This document shows, piece by piece, positions 11,831 to 23,937 of a stretch of 64,000 nucleotides of DNA. Below the pieces are notes generated by a model that ran no database searches, had not been told where the DNA came from, and saw nothing but the letters and a program-made list of their open reading frames with translations. Position numbers and translations under genes: made by a program. Positions within the stretch are counted from its first letter, which is position 1, and the number at the start of each line of letters is the position of its first letter. This stretch comes from Cyathus striatus (lineage: Eukaryota; Basidiomycota; Agaricomycetes; Agaricales; Nidulariaceae), in NCBI GenBank assembly GCA_025738555.1, contig JAOVFP010000011.1, positions 124,001-188,000 on the forward strand, written 5' to 3'.

Positions 11831-12417
11831 GTTTCCAATATTAGTATATGCTAGAGTAGATATTCATGTAGTAGTCATGTACACCGTAAATACTAAAATA
11901 ATATAAACATTTATAACATTCATTCCGATGCATTAAGTACATTCAGAATGATAGAGTAGCAATCTACATCCTATGAATATGCTGCCACAGTAAAACAATC
12001 TCACGTTGAACCATGTAATCGCTTGTCTTACATTACAGTATGTTCGTTATCGCATACAATCTCATGTATCAATAGATTGCCACACCTAAGCGATCTCACA
12101 TTCAATTGAATTCTGAGCTCAATGACCTTGTGATTGCTTATGCTACACTACAGCATGCTCGATATCATGTCCTATGAATAACTCAACTGGCACCTGATAA
12201 ATTTGTGATCGCCGCGCTAATCTGTCATACTTATTTATAAATGAGCTGTAAGGTCACAGACACAGGATTAATAATACAGTGTGAACGACACATGTATTTA
12301 GATCTCCGCATGCCACATGCACTTTTCTCCTCTCAACCACCATTTTCGTTACACATCGCTACACATCACTACAGATCTACACACATTGGCACTTACCAAT
12401 CCTCTCTACTACACAAT
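11831..12417 (+). other. E1 gene A upstream region
   Basis: This stretch is AT-rich with no domain. It links the C-rich tract to the gene A start at 12418 and should hold its promoter. Short C-rich ctctctactacacaat precedes the ATG, a common fungal 5' leader style. I see no clear TATA or known operator. Confidence 0.4.
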
Positions 12418-14669
12418 ATGCCACCTCGCAGATCCACTCGCAACAAATCCACTAGTGATAGTGCTAATAACCCACCAGCCCCAGCAAAGCCTTGCAAGCG
12501 TGCTATTTCTTCAACAGATCCTACTATGCAACCAGATAAAAAAAAGGGTAAAAAGGCAAATAAGGTGGATGAAGGACTTGGAGAAGAGACTGATACTACA
12601 AAGAAGAGGGGGAAAAAGGGAAAAGGACGGTGTGTAATAACTTACTTATGAAGAAATTTTTAACTCAATTTTTATTTATTAGTAAAACAGCAATGCAGCG
12701 CATTGCAGAAGACTTGAAAGCTACTTCACCAGTGACATTGACTAGTGCTGAACAGAACATTATCGAGGATGGCACTTCTGTTGCACCCCCTAAGCGCATC
12801 CGTGATGCTGTCATGCTTAGTTCCAGCTCCTAAGCCTTCAGGTACCACAAGTGGTCGTATTCGGCGCCCTGAGCCACACTATATTGAGAGTACTGAGGAT
12901 GAGGACAGCAATAGTAACTCTAATAAAGAAGATACTAATGAAAGTGACACTGGTGAAAACAATGCCAGTAAAAGTAATGCTGATGAAAGTAATGCTGATG
13001 AAAGTAATGCTGGTGAAAGTAATGCTGATGAAAGTAATGCTGGTGAAAGTGATGCTGGTGAACAAAGTGAACAGGACACTGGCAACCAAAATATTGGAGA
13101 TAATGCTCATGCAGAGGGCACAGATAATAGCAAAAGTCAGGACCTTGAGAGTATTTGCAACAATAGCAGAAATATTGATCACAATCAGGACAATGAGAAT
13201 GGTCAGAAACAAAGTGAAGAGCATACTCTTGACAAGAATAGTGGGGATACAGATACTGCTGAAGTACAGACCAGTGAGAACACTCATGATCAGAGAGGAG
13301 AGAACCCCTATTCTGAAATAGATGTTCATATGACATCTCCACCAAGGAAAGGAGTTATTTTCAATAAGAGCACTGAGGGTACTACTTGCATCCAAAGCAA
13401 TGAGAATAATGATGTACATATGAGTAGTGAGATTCAGCAGAGCAAAGGAAATTATATAGGTGATACCCACATGGCATCACCACCAAGAAATGAGGTCTAT
13501 AATTTACAGGGATCCTCTCGTGTTACTGGTAAGTTTTTTTTTCTGTTATAAGGAGAATAATAAATTTTAACATGCTACTAAGGTGGATTTATGCGTCATC
13601 GTGCTCAAGGAAATGTATATAATAATGCTGACTTTGAGAACATTGAGGAGCAGCCAACCTATCTAGAACATATAAAGGGAACTGTATACTTATATATTTC
13701 AAATGCTGATCCAACATATCTCCAAGTATCAAACATGAAGTCAATGACATTTATCAAGGTTTCTGTTTCAGTAAATTCTATGCAACCCATTCTGAAAGGG
13801 TTGGCTAAGAAATATAGCCCTATTGCTGAATCTGAACAGTGGTTCTTTATTGTTGATAATGATAGTCCAAGTTGGCGTCTTTTAGGTAGCTATGATTGTG
13901 CTATTGAGGACAATGAAGAGTTTACATGGATTCAGAAAGAACAATATATTTTGCATGTTTTATGTGTAAGTGTATTTTATCTGCATTTATACAATCTTGA
14001 ACTCATAAATATAATTAGTCTTCATTTCGTGTTTCAGCTAGGCATGACTCAATGTCAGCTACAGCTCCATCTCGATCTGTATCACTTTCTATCCAAAGCA
14101 GATCTGTGTCTATGGTGCCATCTATTGTAACAGAAGCAAATGTAGAGTCTCAGACAATTACTGCCAGACTTGGCATTCATTCTGATGATCTTAATCGCAC
14201 TTATGAGGATGGAGTAAGAGGTCAATACCAGAAGTACATGGTTACTCTTAAGTATTTGGATAAATATAACACAATGATAAAGGACAATGAATGGGAAGGA
14301 AAACACCTTAAGAAAAAAGAAATTATAGATATTTTTCTTTCCTATTCATATTTTCAGTCCAATCATACCAAGCTTTTCACTAAGCTCTCTAATTATCCTC
14401 TTTTGTTGGAGTGGATGAAAGGAGAGAGTGATGCCCCATCAGACTTGAAGGCATGGGGATATGAAAAGACACAGAGATATACATTTGAGGATCTTAAAAC
14501 ATTTTATGAGAATGGAGGGACACTTGATCCAGATAAAGCAGTAAGAAAGAATGCTAAGGCAAAGGGAAAATATAAAATGGAGAAAAGAGAGAAGTATAAT
14601 AAAGATGAGGAGGATGAGGATGAGGAGGATTGTGAGGATGATGAGGATGATGAGAATGATGAGAATGAT

Positions 14670-14701
<32 letters not shown>

Positions 14702-14843
14702 AACAGTGAAGAGAAAGAAGAAGAATGATAAAATAAAGGAGAAGGGGAAAGGAAAACAGAGTGAGAAAGAGAAGGGAAAGAGTAAAGGTAAAGGAAAGAC
14801 TTTAGAAGTTAAGAAGACAAATAAGAAGAAAGCTAAAGAGTAA
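12418..14843 (+). CDS. E1 gene A: acidic, Lys-tailed partner protein of the CxC5/CxC6 gene
   Basis: I do not recognise the family. The start at 12418 opens MPPRRSTRNKSTSD, a basic N-terminus with a KKKGKK run. The probable introns are 12630-12690, 13529-13582 and about 13965-14040. A coding tandem repeat (NADES/NAGES units, about 12960-13075) lies in an acidic linker. Next is a block shared by all four copies (GSSRVTGGFxxxRAxGNxxNxAD, split by an intron) and a WxLLGSY-type segment. The C-terminal half has the conserved LLEWMKGESDAP...WGYEK motif, a long Asp/Glu run and a Lys/Gly tail. A one-base frameshift lies between about 12800 and 12835. The gene ends about 100 bp before gene B on the same strand. 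The charged tails suggest a nuclear, DNA- or chromatin-binding partner; that is inference. Confidence 0.7.
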
Positions 14844-14943
14844 GTTGATTTAGTTTTGAATGTCTGTTTGGTATACATTTCCAATCTTATCAATGTAGTA
14901 TAAAATTTGAAATCTCTGTATTATATTTGATATGTCAAATCCT

Positions 14944-17338
14944 TATGCATTTCCTCCTTCACAAGCAAAGTGTCCTGTATGGTTTTCTAAGTCTAAGTTC
15001 CATGCTAATGGAATTTATTCTCATGTTCACCATAATATTGACACTTAATAATTGGATACAATGTGGAAATAAAACTACAAATTTACACATTTGGATTATT
15101 TTAATAATGTTGCCAGGAGTTTCAGCAAACATGCAGCCCTTCCCTGATATTCCATTTAAAACTTTCAGCAAATTTATTAGTAGCAATTATAGTTCTGAAA
15201 TTTCCCTGTCAACAGCTTTGGCAATACTTTTTACAGTCACACATAATTGTGACTTATTAAGTCTTCATGCAAGGCAATTCAATCCTAGGTATCCAGAGGA
15301 AAACAATGTACAAATGACTGCTTGGATGCTCACTTTATCTAGAGCATTGCAAGTTCATCTTGGAGAGAGATGTAACAAATTATTTAAAGATGAGCCTAAT
15401 GATGAAAGGGATACAGTTTTAGCATTGAGCTTAGATAGCTTGATGAAAACTCTAAAACTTAATCCAATTGGATCATCTGGAAGATTTAAAGGAAATTTAA
15501 AAGTAGTATCTCATAAAGAGATTTCACCTCATTTGTTATTTGCCCTGTAACTGCTGTATGTGTAACAAATACATGCCCTCATTAGCATTGCACTTATCAA
15601 CAACTGCAAGGGATATACCTTCAGTTACATTAATTCGGGGTACTGAAACTGTAAAAAATGTTCAAGTACTTACCGGAATATGCAACAGATGCAAAACACA
15701 ATACTCTGCTGACAGAGAGAAGGTTTCAATTCCAAATAAAAAAAATACCAGAGTGTACCTTAATTCTGCAAAGTATGTGAAGATAGGACAGTCACTGTGG
15801 GTGGACAGAACATTTTCAAATGCAGCTGTAAATGCAATTTATAGTTTTCATGCATCAGCTGCTGCTTATACAGAATTTTGGAACAATAGCTTTTCTGATG
15901 AACAGAGTATCACTCGCAGACAAATTTGGCAGGCATTTATTCAAGAAACTGTTAGAGCTTTGGCCTCTTCAAGAGACATAAATTTGGAAGTAGAAGATGG
16001 TCTCTCAATTGATAATCTTACACGTGAAGCATTTTCTTTACTTGGTGATAAAGGAATTATTCGATCTGCAGATAAGCACACATGTTCTGAGTGCACACAT
16101 GCTTATAGAAGCAAGTCCAATGCAATATCAGATGTTGACTCTGCTGGTGTGGTAGGAGTTGATGAAAACAGAGTAGATCCTGATCTTGTACAATCTGAAA
16201 GTACACAGAAGGATATGAACTCAGTAAACATACAAAGAGCAGTAGAAGATATAGAAAATAATAATGCAACAACAAATGAGAATGAATATGCTCCAGTTAA
16301 AATGGTTGTATTAGATGGTATCATGATGGGTCCAACACATTGTGCATTTGAAGGATGTACAAGTGAGTTACATAATGCACGTGGAGGAGTTTTCTGTGAA
16401 GTGCATGAAGCCTTTTATGGTGCATGTTGTCGTGTTCAAGAGTGCACTAACATGAAAAAGCAGGGTACTCAGGCATGTAATAATCACCAAGAGGAGTGGA
16501 AGAGATTTCAATCAACTCGTAACACTTCTCATCATGCTGGTGTAAGACGAATGCTTCAGCGTCCAGGAGAACAGCTCCCATGGAATACAGTTAGACCAAG
16601 AAATATTCAGCCACATGATGAACAACAGTCACCAAATAATAAAGTAAAGAATTACTTTACTCCAGGTAAATTCTACTGTGTGGAAACAATATGTGCACCT
16701 TGTGGTGTTGTTATTGCCTGGACAAAATTTGAGGGAGCAGAATCACCATCCAATATTATGAAATTTTTGGAGGAAGTATTTCCTACTGAAGAGTCCAGGC
16801 CAGATTATGTATGCATTGATAAGGCATGTCTGGTACTAAGATATCTTCTTAATGAAGCAAGAAGAGAGCAATGGGAAACCTGGAAAAAAACTACAAGATT
16901 TAGTGTAGATAGCTATCATTATACAAATCACAGAGTTAAAGACTTCCTCTGCAGAATATTCTGCAATCCAGCCCCACTAGATGGATCTGCTCCAAATCTG
17001 GTTGTAACTGATGTTGACAATAATGGAAATCCATATTTGAAAAGAGCTTTTAATACACAGGTAAGATACATATTATAATTGTTTCAAAATATTTTTAAAA
17101 CTACTACTTGTTATAGGCATGTGAACAGCTCAATGCTTGGCTTGGTGGTTTTGAATCTACTTTAAAAAAAATGACTCCAAGCAATTTTGATTGGTTTTTA
17201 CATACCATGTTGTTTTATCACAGTAAGAATGTTATAGATAGGCAAGCAAGAAGAAGAAGACAAGAAGCTAATGGAATGGAAGTGGAAGAAGATGTGGCAG
17301 AGAATGATGACTTTCCAGCAGAAGATATTGTTCTCTAA
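14944..17338 (+). CDS. E1 gene B: CxC5/CxC6 protein, candidate transposase
   Basis: This encodes a protein with the CxC5 and CxC6 cysteine clusters named for association with KDZ transposases. The start is uncertain. A hydrophobic N-terminus (IWIILIMLPGVSA) precedes FPDIPFKTFSKFI, and LLSLHARQ follows. The CxC5 cysteines begin at about 15540. Further blocks are GICNRCKTQYSADR, FSNAAVNAIYSFHASAAAYTEFW and CSECTHAY. VVLDGIMMGPTHCAFEGC (Asp at 16314) opens CxC6, and YVCIDKAC (Asp at 16818) is followed by VDSYHYTNHR. After an intron at 17061-17116 comes ACEQLNAWLGGFE (Glu near 17123). These acids could form a DDE triad (inference). Two small frameshifts near 15537 and 15590 break the frame; otherwise it is open for over 500 codons. 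Confidence 0.82.
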
Positions 17339-17553
17339 ATAACTAAACTCATGTATTTGTAATCACATCTGGTAGCACATACAGTACAGTTATGCTTCAG
17401 CTAATATTGTTTGGTTTGTTTAGAAAAGGGTTTGAGGTGTGGTAAAATGTGGTAGTGATGCACCAGAAAAGGTATCAGAAGATGTGGTAAAATAAATTGA
17501 CATTTGAAGCTGGTAAAGTTCCATAAATGAAGAATTCTTCACAAAATCTGTAA
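17339..17553. other. Spacer between gene B and its duplicated tail
   Basis: This is AT-rich sequence after the gene B stop, with short ggtgtggtaaaatgtggtag repeats at about 17430-17490. It probably contains the gene B 3' UTR. Confidence 0.4.
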
Positions 17554-17878
17554 GGAATCCATCCATATTTGAAAAGAGCTTTTAATACACAGGTAAGAGC
17601 ATATATAATAATGATATAAAATGTTTTAATAACTACTTCTTAATAATAGGCATGTGAACAGCTCAATGCTTGGCTTGGTGGCTTTGAATCCATTTTAAAA
17701 AAATGGCACCACATAACTTTGATTGGTTTCTGCATGCCATGTTATTTTATCATAGCAAACATGTTATACAAAGGCAGGAAAAAGAAAGAGACAGGAAGTT
17801 ACTGATATTGAAGTGCAAGGTGATGTAGTAGATGATGATGATAATGATAGTTTTCCAGCTGATGATATTGTTCTTTAA
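17554..17878 (+). pseudogene. Tandem copy of the gene B 3' end, including its last intron
   Basis: This repeats the end of gene B: the YLKRAFNTQ segment, the intron (gtaagagcatat...aataatag), then ACEQLNAWLGGFES, YFIIANM-like sequence and an acidic tail ending ADDIVL before a TAA. One base is lost in an A-run near 17703, shifting the frame. Since the intron is present, the copy arose at DNA level. It has diverged from the tail at 17117-17338, so it is not a very recent duplication. Confidence 0.85.
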
Positions 17879-17984
17879 AAAATACATACATAGCTTCACA
17901 TTTTAGCCAAGTATAGGTAGAAATGATTATGAATTAACAGTTTTTGTAGTGTTCATTGAGATTTTAAACAGGAAAATTAAGGTA

Positions 17985-18165
17985 TTAAACAGATCTTACA
18001 GATTCTGCATAAATCTACACAGAATCCATGCAGAATATGTATGGAACATGCACAGAATTATCACCTATAATAATAAAAATAGCCACTATATAAATTCTGT
18101 AAGGTATCTATACAGGTCTGTACGGGTCTGTACGGATCCGCACGGATCCGTACAGACCTCTTGGG
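17985..18165. repeat. E1 right subterminal array (11-bp units)
   Basis: Units are acagattctgc, agaatccatgc and ggaacatgcac, then, next to the terminus, tacgggtctgtacggatccg in near-palindromic form. The last 60 bp match the left array in inverted orientation. Confidence 0.85.
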
Positions 18166-18189
18166 GGAGTGTAAATTACTGAGCACTGC

Positions 18190-19022
18190 ATTGTCCCCTC
18201 TCCTTCTTCTCCACCTCCACCTCTCCCTCCTCCTCCTCTGCCTCTTTCCAGCAAGTGAAGAGCATGGCTGTCCGGCTTCATCTCTCCTCTCCTCAATGGT
18301 CCTTGCCCTCAAGCATCTCCTCCTGGCTCCCTCTCCCTCACCCTTGTCTGCAAGTGACAAGGGCATGCGCTTTCCCCCTCTTGTTTCCACTTGCCCTCAT
18401 CTCACAAGTGACAAGGGCAGGTGTCTCCTCCTGGTCTCCTCTCCATCACCCTCGTCTGCAAGTGACGAGGGTGTGCGCCTTCCCCCTCTCATTTCCACTC
18501 ACTCTTGTCTTGGAAGTGACAAGGGTGGACATCTCTTCCTGGCCCCTCTCCCTCGCCCTTGTCTGCAAGTGACGAGGGTGCATGCTTTCCCCCTCTGTTC
18601 CCACTCGCCCTCGTTTCACAAGTAATGAGGGCGAGCATCTCCTCCTAGCTCCTTCTCCCTTACCCTCATCTGCAAGTGACAAGGGCACGTGTCTTCCCCC
18701 TCCATTCCCACTTGCCCTCATCTCGGAAGTGATGAGGGCAAGCATCTCTTCCTGGTCTCTCTCCCTCGCCCTTGTCTGCAAGTGATGAGGGCATGTGCCT
18801 TTCTCCATCTCCGCCTCCTCCACCCTCGGCTCTCATCTCGCAAGTGACAAGGGCATGTGCCTTCCCCCATCCCACCCTCGTCTTGCAAGTGACGAGGACA
18901 CTGCCTTCCCTGGTCTTCCCCCGTCTCCCTCTCTTCTGCCCTTGTCTCGCAAGTGATGAGGGTGCATGCCTTCCCCCATCTCCCTCTCCTTTGCCCTTGT
19001 CTCACAAGTGACAAGGGTGCTC
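18190..19022. repeat. E2 minisatellite (ctcgtctgcaagtgacgag units, CpG-decayed)
   Basis: About 18 units centred on ccctcgtctgcaagtgacga occur between 18320 and 19020, with short copies left of E1 at 9660-9690 (ttgtcttgcaaatgacaag). It is the same motif as E1's minisatellite, but many CG dinucleotides read TG or CA (cttgtc...gacaag). The difference is what greater age under CpG methylation would give. Frames here are translations of the repeat. Confidence 0.88.
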
Positions 19023-19333
19023 TTGTACTATTTTTATGGGAAATTGATAAGGTGTTTGGAACCACTATTGGAACACCTTATTGATTTCCCCTCATCCTTT
19101 GTTGCCTCCATGAGAAATCTACCTATATATAAATAGTTTATGTCTGTATATAGTTAAATAAAGGTTTATTAATAGATGTACACATGGATTAAGTGAGGCC
19201 AAAGTGGCAATTATAGATATAATGTGATCTTCATATATACAAGCATGTGCCCAGATAACTTCTTTCTTCCCTTCCGCCCACTTCTCAGGCTACTATTCAC
19301 CTGTTGTCACCACAGTTCATACAAATTTCAAAC
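19023..19333 (+). other. E2 gene A upstream region
   Basis: AT-rich DNA with ctgtatatagttaaataaagg and no domain; the likely promoter and leader of gene A (E2). A short inverted pair (ataaggtgtttgga / ggaacaccttat) lies at about 19048-19082. Confidence 0.4.
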
Positions 19334-21350
19334 ATGGTTAATACTAGAAAATCATCAAGTGCTGCTGCAAAGGCTGACAGTGACCAGAGAGCAACTAAAT
19401 CTGGTTCAAAAGCATCTGCAACACATGGAAAGGGAGCTAAACAGGCCAAGAGTAAGACTAATAAGTAAGTAATATTTAGATCCATATTTGAACTACTACA
19501 TTTAAAATTTGGAAATAAAGGAAAACCTCAGTGGATAGACTTGAAGATGATCAAAATGCTGAAATTCCAAAGAAATTTACTCCATAACTCTTGTTTTACT
19601 ATATATTTATTATACTTTAATGTTTTTATAGAGTAGAGCAAGTTCTTATGGAGGAGAACACATCTGTTGCCCCCCCTCCTCATTTTTCTTCAAGAGAGTC
19701 TACTCAAGTTCTAGTGGGAGAGACTGGTAACTTGCTTAATGAAGATGAGACTCTTATGCCACTGGGTTCTCAATTAGAAACTATGAATTTGAACCTTATA
19801 AGTGCTGCTGATGCTCCTGATAAATCTCTGGAAGGCTCTATGCCACTGGGTTCTGAGTTAGAAACTATGGATCTGAACTTTATGAGTGCTTCCAATACTT
19901 CTGATCAGTCTTTGGAAGAGTCTGAAAATTCTATGAAGATTATTGCTAATATCTCTGATGAGTTTGAAGAAGAGGACACTGATGCTGATAAATCTGAAGA
20001 TAAAGATTATAATGGTTCTAGTAAAGTGAGACAGAGTCAGATGCTGAAAAAGAATCTATGAATATTGACACAGACATTATGCCAAAGAAAGGAATTCCCA
20101 CTCTAAAGTGTGGTCAAGCTCCATCTAGTCCAACTGATCCAACTGATGCTTACTGTTCTAGAAGTAAAGTGTCTAAGCGCTCAGAGTCCCACAGTTCAGC
20201 CATGTCTTCTCTTAGTAAGGATGAGCTTCAAGGAGCATCATGTACAACTGGTGGATTTTCTTGTGGAAGAACTATTGGAAATGTATATAACTATGGTGAT
20301 GATGAAGATGGTAAGAATAATAGTTATAATTATGAGATTTTGGTAGCTAAATATTCATATGCATAGATCCATTCACCATGCCTTCAGAAAATATCAAAGG
20401 ACAAATTCACCTGTTTCTGAAGCCTGAAGCACCAAAGCCTGATTTCATTATAACAGACCAAGAGCCATCATCTGATCTTCAAGAAGTACTAGAGAATATA
20501 AGTGAAGTTTATTCACCCATAGCCAGTATGTTATTATTACTATTTATCATCTGAAATATCATCTGATAATTAAAACAGAGAAAAATCCTAGAATATCTTT
20601 GTGTGAGAATGGAAACTGGAGCATTAAAGGCCGCTACATGAATATTAAGGAGAAAAAGTCCAAACTGCCAAATGGCAAGTGGATGATAAGAACATTTATT
20701 ATCTTGAAATATTAGCAGATGGTGCAGATAAGAATGACATTACAACAATGGCAGCACCATCTGGATCTTCTAGTACTGATGAGGAAGTTGTGAAACATTT
20801 AATTATTTCACATTTCAATATCCCTGAGCATTTGATTAAAAGTAAGGGGAAGGAAGATATATGTGCTGTGTATGAAAAGTTTGAAATGATTGAGGATATA
20901 TGGGAGAACAAAAAAGCATCTCTCAGCATCATTCAAACATCTGTCAAAGCTACTATTGATAACAAAGTTCTTATTAGTGTCTTTATGTCACCTTCAACAT
21001 ACTATACTTATCCTTACAAATCTTTTCCCCTTCTTAAATACCATTCACAAATGGTATCTTGGTTGAAAAATGAAGATGGAGTTGATAAGAAAAGTGTCTG
21101 GGGATCTAAGAAGCCAGGATTTTCAACCTTATATGAGATTTTAAAAGGCAAAGAAGCAGCAGCTGAAGCAGCTGAAGATCGTAAAAATCAACAAAGTAAG
21201 GGAAAGGGCAAGGAAAGAGAAGAGGGTGAGACAGATAATAATGAGGAGGGAGTGAAGGAGAAAGATCAAGAAGATATGAGTGAAAATAAAGGAAAGGGAA
21301 AGAGTAGGAAGTCACACAAGAAGGACAAGGGAAAGTCCAAAAAATTGTAA
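19334..21350 (+). CDS. E2 gene A: acidic, Lys-tailed partner protein
   Basis: This is a homologue of gene A of E1; function unknown. The start at 19334 gives MVNTRKSSSAAAKADSDQ. Likely exons are 19334-19465, about 19632-20310, 20367-20525 and 20579-21350. Exon 2 has TSVAPPPH, as in the other copies, and two copies of an MPLGSxLETMxLN repeat (19757-19900) in the acidic linker. The shared block GASCTTGGFSCGRTIGN lies before the second intron. SWLKNEDG...VWGSKKPGF corresponds to the conserved C-terminal motif, and a Lys/Gly-rich tail (KGKGKSRKS) ends the protein. Frameshifts near 20020 and 20680 suggest decay. Gene B follows on the same strand after 540 bp holding a tandem repeat. Confidence 0.7.
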
Positions 21351-21389
21351 GAGTTTTGTTATTACTTGCTTTCAATAGTTGGGTTTTTG

Positions 21390-21840
21390 TTTTTATTCTA
21401 TTGTTGTGGATTGGAATACTTCAACAGTATTTTCAATCCTTGTACAGTAATTGGCTTTCAACAGCCATTGATTTTGTATTTCTTTATTTTATGTAAAGTT
21501 GAGAATACTTCAACAGTATTTTCAACTTCATGTACAATCATTTGCTTTCAACAGCTGAATATTTCTACTATTCTTTATGTTATGTAGAGTTGGAATACTT
21601 CAACAGTATTTTCAACTTCATGTACAATTATTTGCTTTCAACAGCTGAATGTTTCTGCTACTCTTCATTTTATGTAGAGTTGAAAAGCTTCAACAGTATT
21701 TTCAACTTCATGTATGTACAATTATTTGCTTTCAGTAGCTGAATGTTTCTGCTACTCTTTATTTTATGTAGAGTTGAAATACTTCAACAGTATTTTTAAC
21801 TTCATGTATGTACAACTATTGGCTTTCAACAGCTATATGC
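21390..21840. repeat. Tandem repeat, about 88-bp unit, between E2 genes A and B
   Basis: The phrase cttcaacagtattttcaac recurs at about 21419, 21508, 21599, 21690 and 21783, each followed by gtacaatnatttgctttcaacagctgaat. That makes about five copies. No other copy of the transposon has it, so it arose within E2. Confidence 0.9.
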
Positions 21841-21889
21841 TGGCTATAAATTTTGTTGTGATTCTGTGAATTGTGAGAACAATTTTCTA

Positions 21890-23550
21890 ATGAAACTTTC
21901 TATTTTTTATAGCTCAACTTACCTGCTTTATTTTAAAATATGGACAATATGTGTTTTATTGTACTTTATACCTCAAGTAAATGCAGTTCAATCTGAAGAT
22001 CCATTTCCAAATATTCCATTCAAGCTGTTTGCTGAAGTTATTCATCTCAATTTCAGTTCAGATATTACTTTGGCAACTGTATTGACAATTCTGTTCTCAT
22101 TGCTGCATAACACTGATATTCTTAACCTCCATGCATGAGCAAAACATTCCATACATGAAAATGAATATTCTGTAACTGCTAATGGATGGATTAAAGCACT
22201 TGCTACTGCTATACAAACTCACTTAGATGCAAAAATTAACTCTGCAGAAATGAAGGATAAACAGCTATTTAATTCATATGAAAGGCCAGAAATTTTAGGG
22301 TCATCAAAAATATCTGTAATTTCTAAAAAGCTAGATAGATTGTTGTCTATATTGGACTTAGACCCTTATGAAAGAAAAGGATAAAATTTACAACCTTTGA
22401 AACCTGTTTCTACTAGTGAAATTGAGCCAGTACTGCTTATTGGTCCTGCTTGCATCACATGTTCAACACCTGAAAAAGCTTGTATTGGAAGAGCATTGCA
22501 TATCAATACTCATCAACATGATAGAACAAAAGTTACACTTATAAAGGGAATTAAACTATATGAAAATGCTCAGATTGTATCTGGATTTTGCACAAAATGT
22601 GAAGCTATATATTATGCAGATCATAAAAGTCTTGCCACTCCTTCCAACTCTGAAGCTTCACAACATAATCCAGATGTTAGTCCTAAAGATTGCATAATTT
22701 TAAATAAAGCAAAATATATTAAAATTGGAAAAAGTATCTGGGCTGATAGATTGTTTACAACTATGGTTGTCAATTCTGTATATCATTTTCATGCATCAAC
22801 TGCTGCATATACAGAGTTCTGGAATTATACATTTTCAAAAGGTGATGAAAATAAGTACCCACCTATTTCAAGACAGCAAATATGGAAAGCCTTCATACAT
22901 GAAACAACTAGACAGATATCTGTTTCAATGAATAAAACTCTAGTGATGCCTGACAATATATTAATACAGCAAATAGCTAAAGAGGCATATTTGAAGTTGG
23001 GACAAGAGGGTATTATTGGAGATGCTTTGAACCATTCATGTAAAGAATGCACACATGATTATAAAGCAACAGCTGATCATATTAATGCTGATGACAATGC
23101 TGCAGTAGTTGGAATAGATGAAAATCGCACTGTACCAATATTACGAGAAGATGCTGAAAATACAGAATATGCAGATATGGATGATAATGCAATAGAAACA
23201 GATCTTGTTCCAGAACCAAAAGTTAAAATGATAGTGGTTGATGGCATTGTTATGGGGCCAAATCACTGTGCCTATCAGAATTGTTCTGAAAAATTAGCAA
23301 ATGCATGAACAGGAGTATTTTGTCTAAGACATGAAAGTCAACATGAAGGACTATGCCGAATGAAAAGGTGTTATAATATTAAAGAACAAAATTCTCAAAC
23401 ATGTGTAAACCACAGACAAAACTGGTATAATCATGTTATTAGATTTGGATGACAATCTGTACTTGGCATTCGAAGACTTATCTGAAGAACTGAAGAAGAA
23501 GGTGCACTACCATGGACACAGCAATTGAGAAGAAGAATTAATCCACAATA
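21890..23550 (+). pseudogene. E2 gene B, 5' part: CxC5/CxC6 protein (split by insertion)
   Basis: This is a homologue of E1 gene B. The start at 21890 gives a hydrophobic segment (TICVLLYFIPQVNA) before DPFPNIPFKLFAEVI. CxC5 (CITCSTPEKAC), CTKCEAIYYADHKS, VNSVYHFHASTAAYTEFW and CKECTHDYKA follow, then IVVDGIVMGPNHCAYQNC. In-frame stops occur near 22136, 22383, 23306 and 23450, mostly TGA where the sister copies have Arg. The frame stops at 23550, where a TA-flanked element inserted. It resumes at 32314, so RINPQY joins to QPNHEPQ, matching RINRTNQPHDE in E4. Confidence 0.8.
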
Positions 23551-23909
23551 CAGTACATAATCAGGTACTCGGTCAGACCAAGCAATCGGTCAGCATGGAA
23601 TTTTTGAAAGAACAAGTCAGTCCGCTGCAAAAAAAAAACCACAATAATAATCACATGTGTATCACCTTGCTATATTTCAATTTATATGTAGAATGACGCA
23701 GGTTTGGCTAAGTTATAGCAACTTTATGTCTCATTTTTCTATGATATCATCAATTTGGCTATATTTATACCATCAGCTGCTCCATATCTACCGTACTGTT
23801 ACTGTCTAAGTATATCTTTCAGTACGGCAACTTATCACATCCACTCTTCAGGTTCCAAAGAAGACTTTTACAACAGTTTTATGGCATAATTGTAATGTTT
23901 AAATTTTGT

Positions 23910-23917
23910 AATAAATG
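23910..23917. repeat. Left 8-bp target duplication of E3 (AATAAATG)
   Basis: AATAAATG directly precedes CAGTAATTTATG. The same octamer at 31636-31643 follows the GAGCAC end. Confidence 0.88.
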
Positions 23918-23937
23918 CAGTAATTTATGCTCCCCCA

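Larger units (their letters stand above)
9698..18181 (+). mobile_element. E1: CxC5/CxC6 two-gene DNA transposon, 8.5 kb, complete
   Basis: The left terminus GAGCTCTTTACGC (9698) and the reverse-complemented right terminus CAGTAATTTACACTCCCCC (ending 18181) both lead into TCTGTACGGATCCGTGCGG, identical over 19 bp. AGCACTGC is duplicated on both sides. Order from the left: 11-bp array, outward tRNA-like module, GC-rich minisatellites, gene A (12418-14843), gene B (about 14944-17338), duplicated gene-B tail (17554-17878), 11-bp array. E1 sits in the minisatellite of E2, whose repeats flank it on both sides. It is CpG-rich in its non-coding parts and its genes contain frameshifts but few TGA stops, so it is younger than E2. 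Confidence 0.92.

Noticed and set aside
10086..11844. Pro-, Ser- and Arg-rich ORFs over 100 codons
   Set aside because: Open frames exist on both strands of GC-rich minisatellites and skewed tracts. No splice or domain signal; stop-poor composition explains them.
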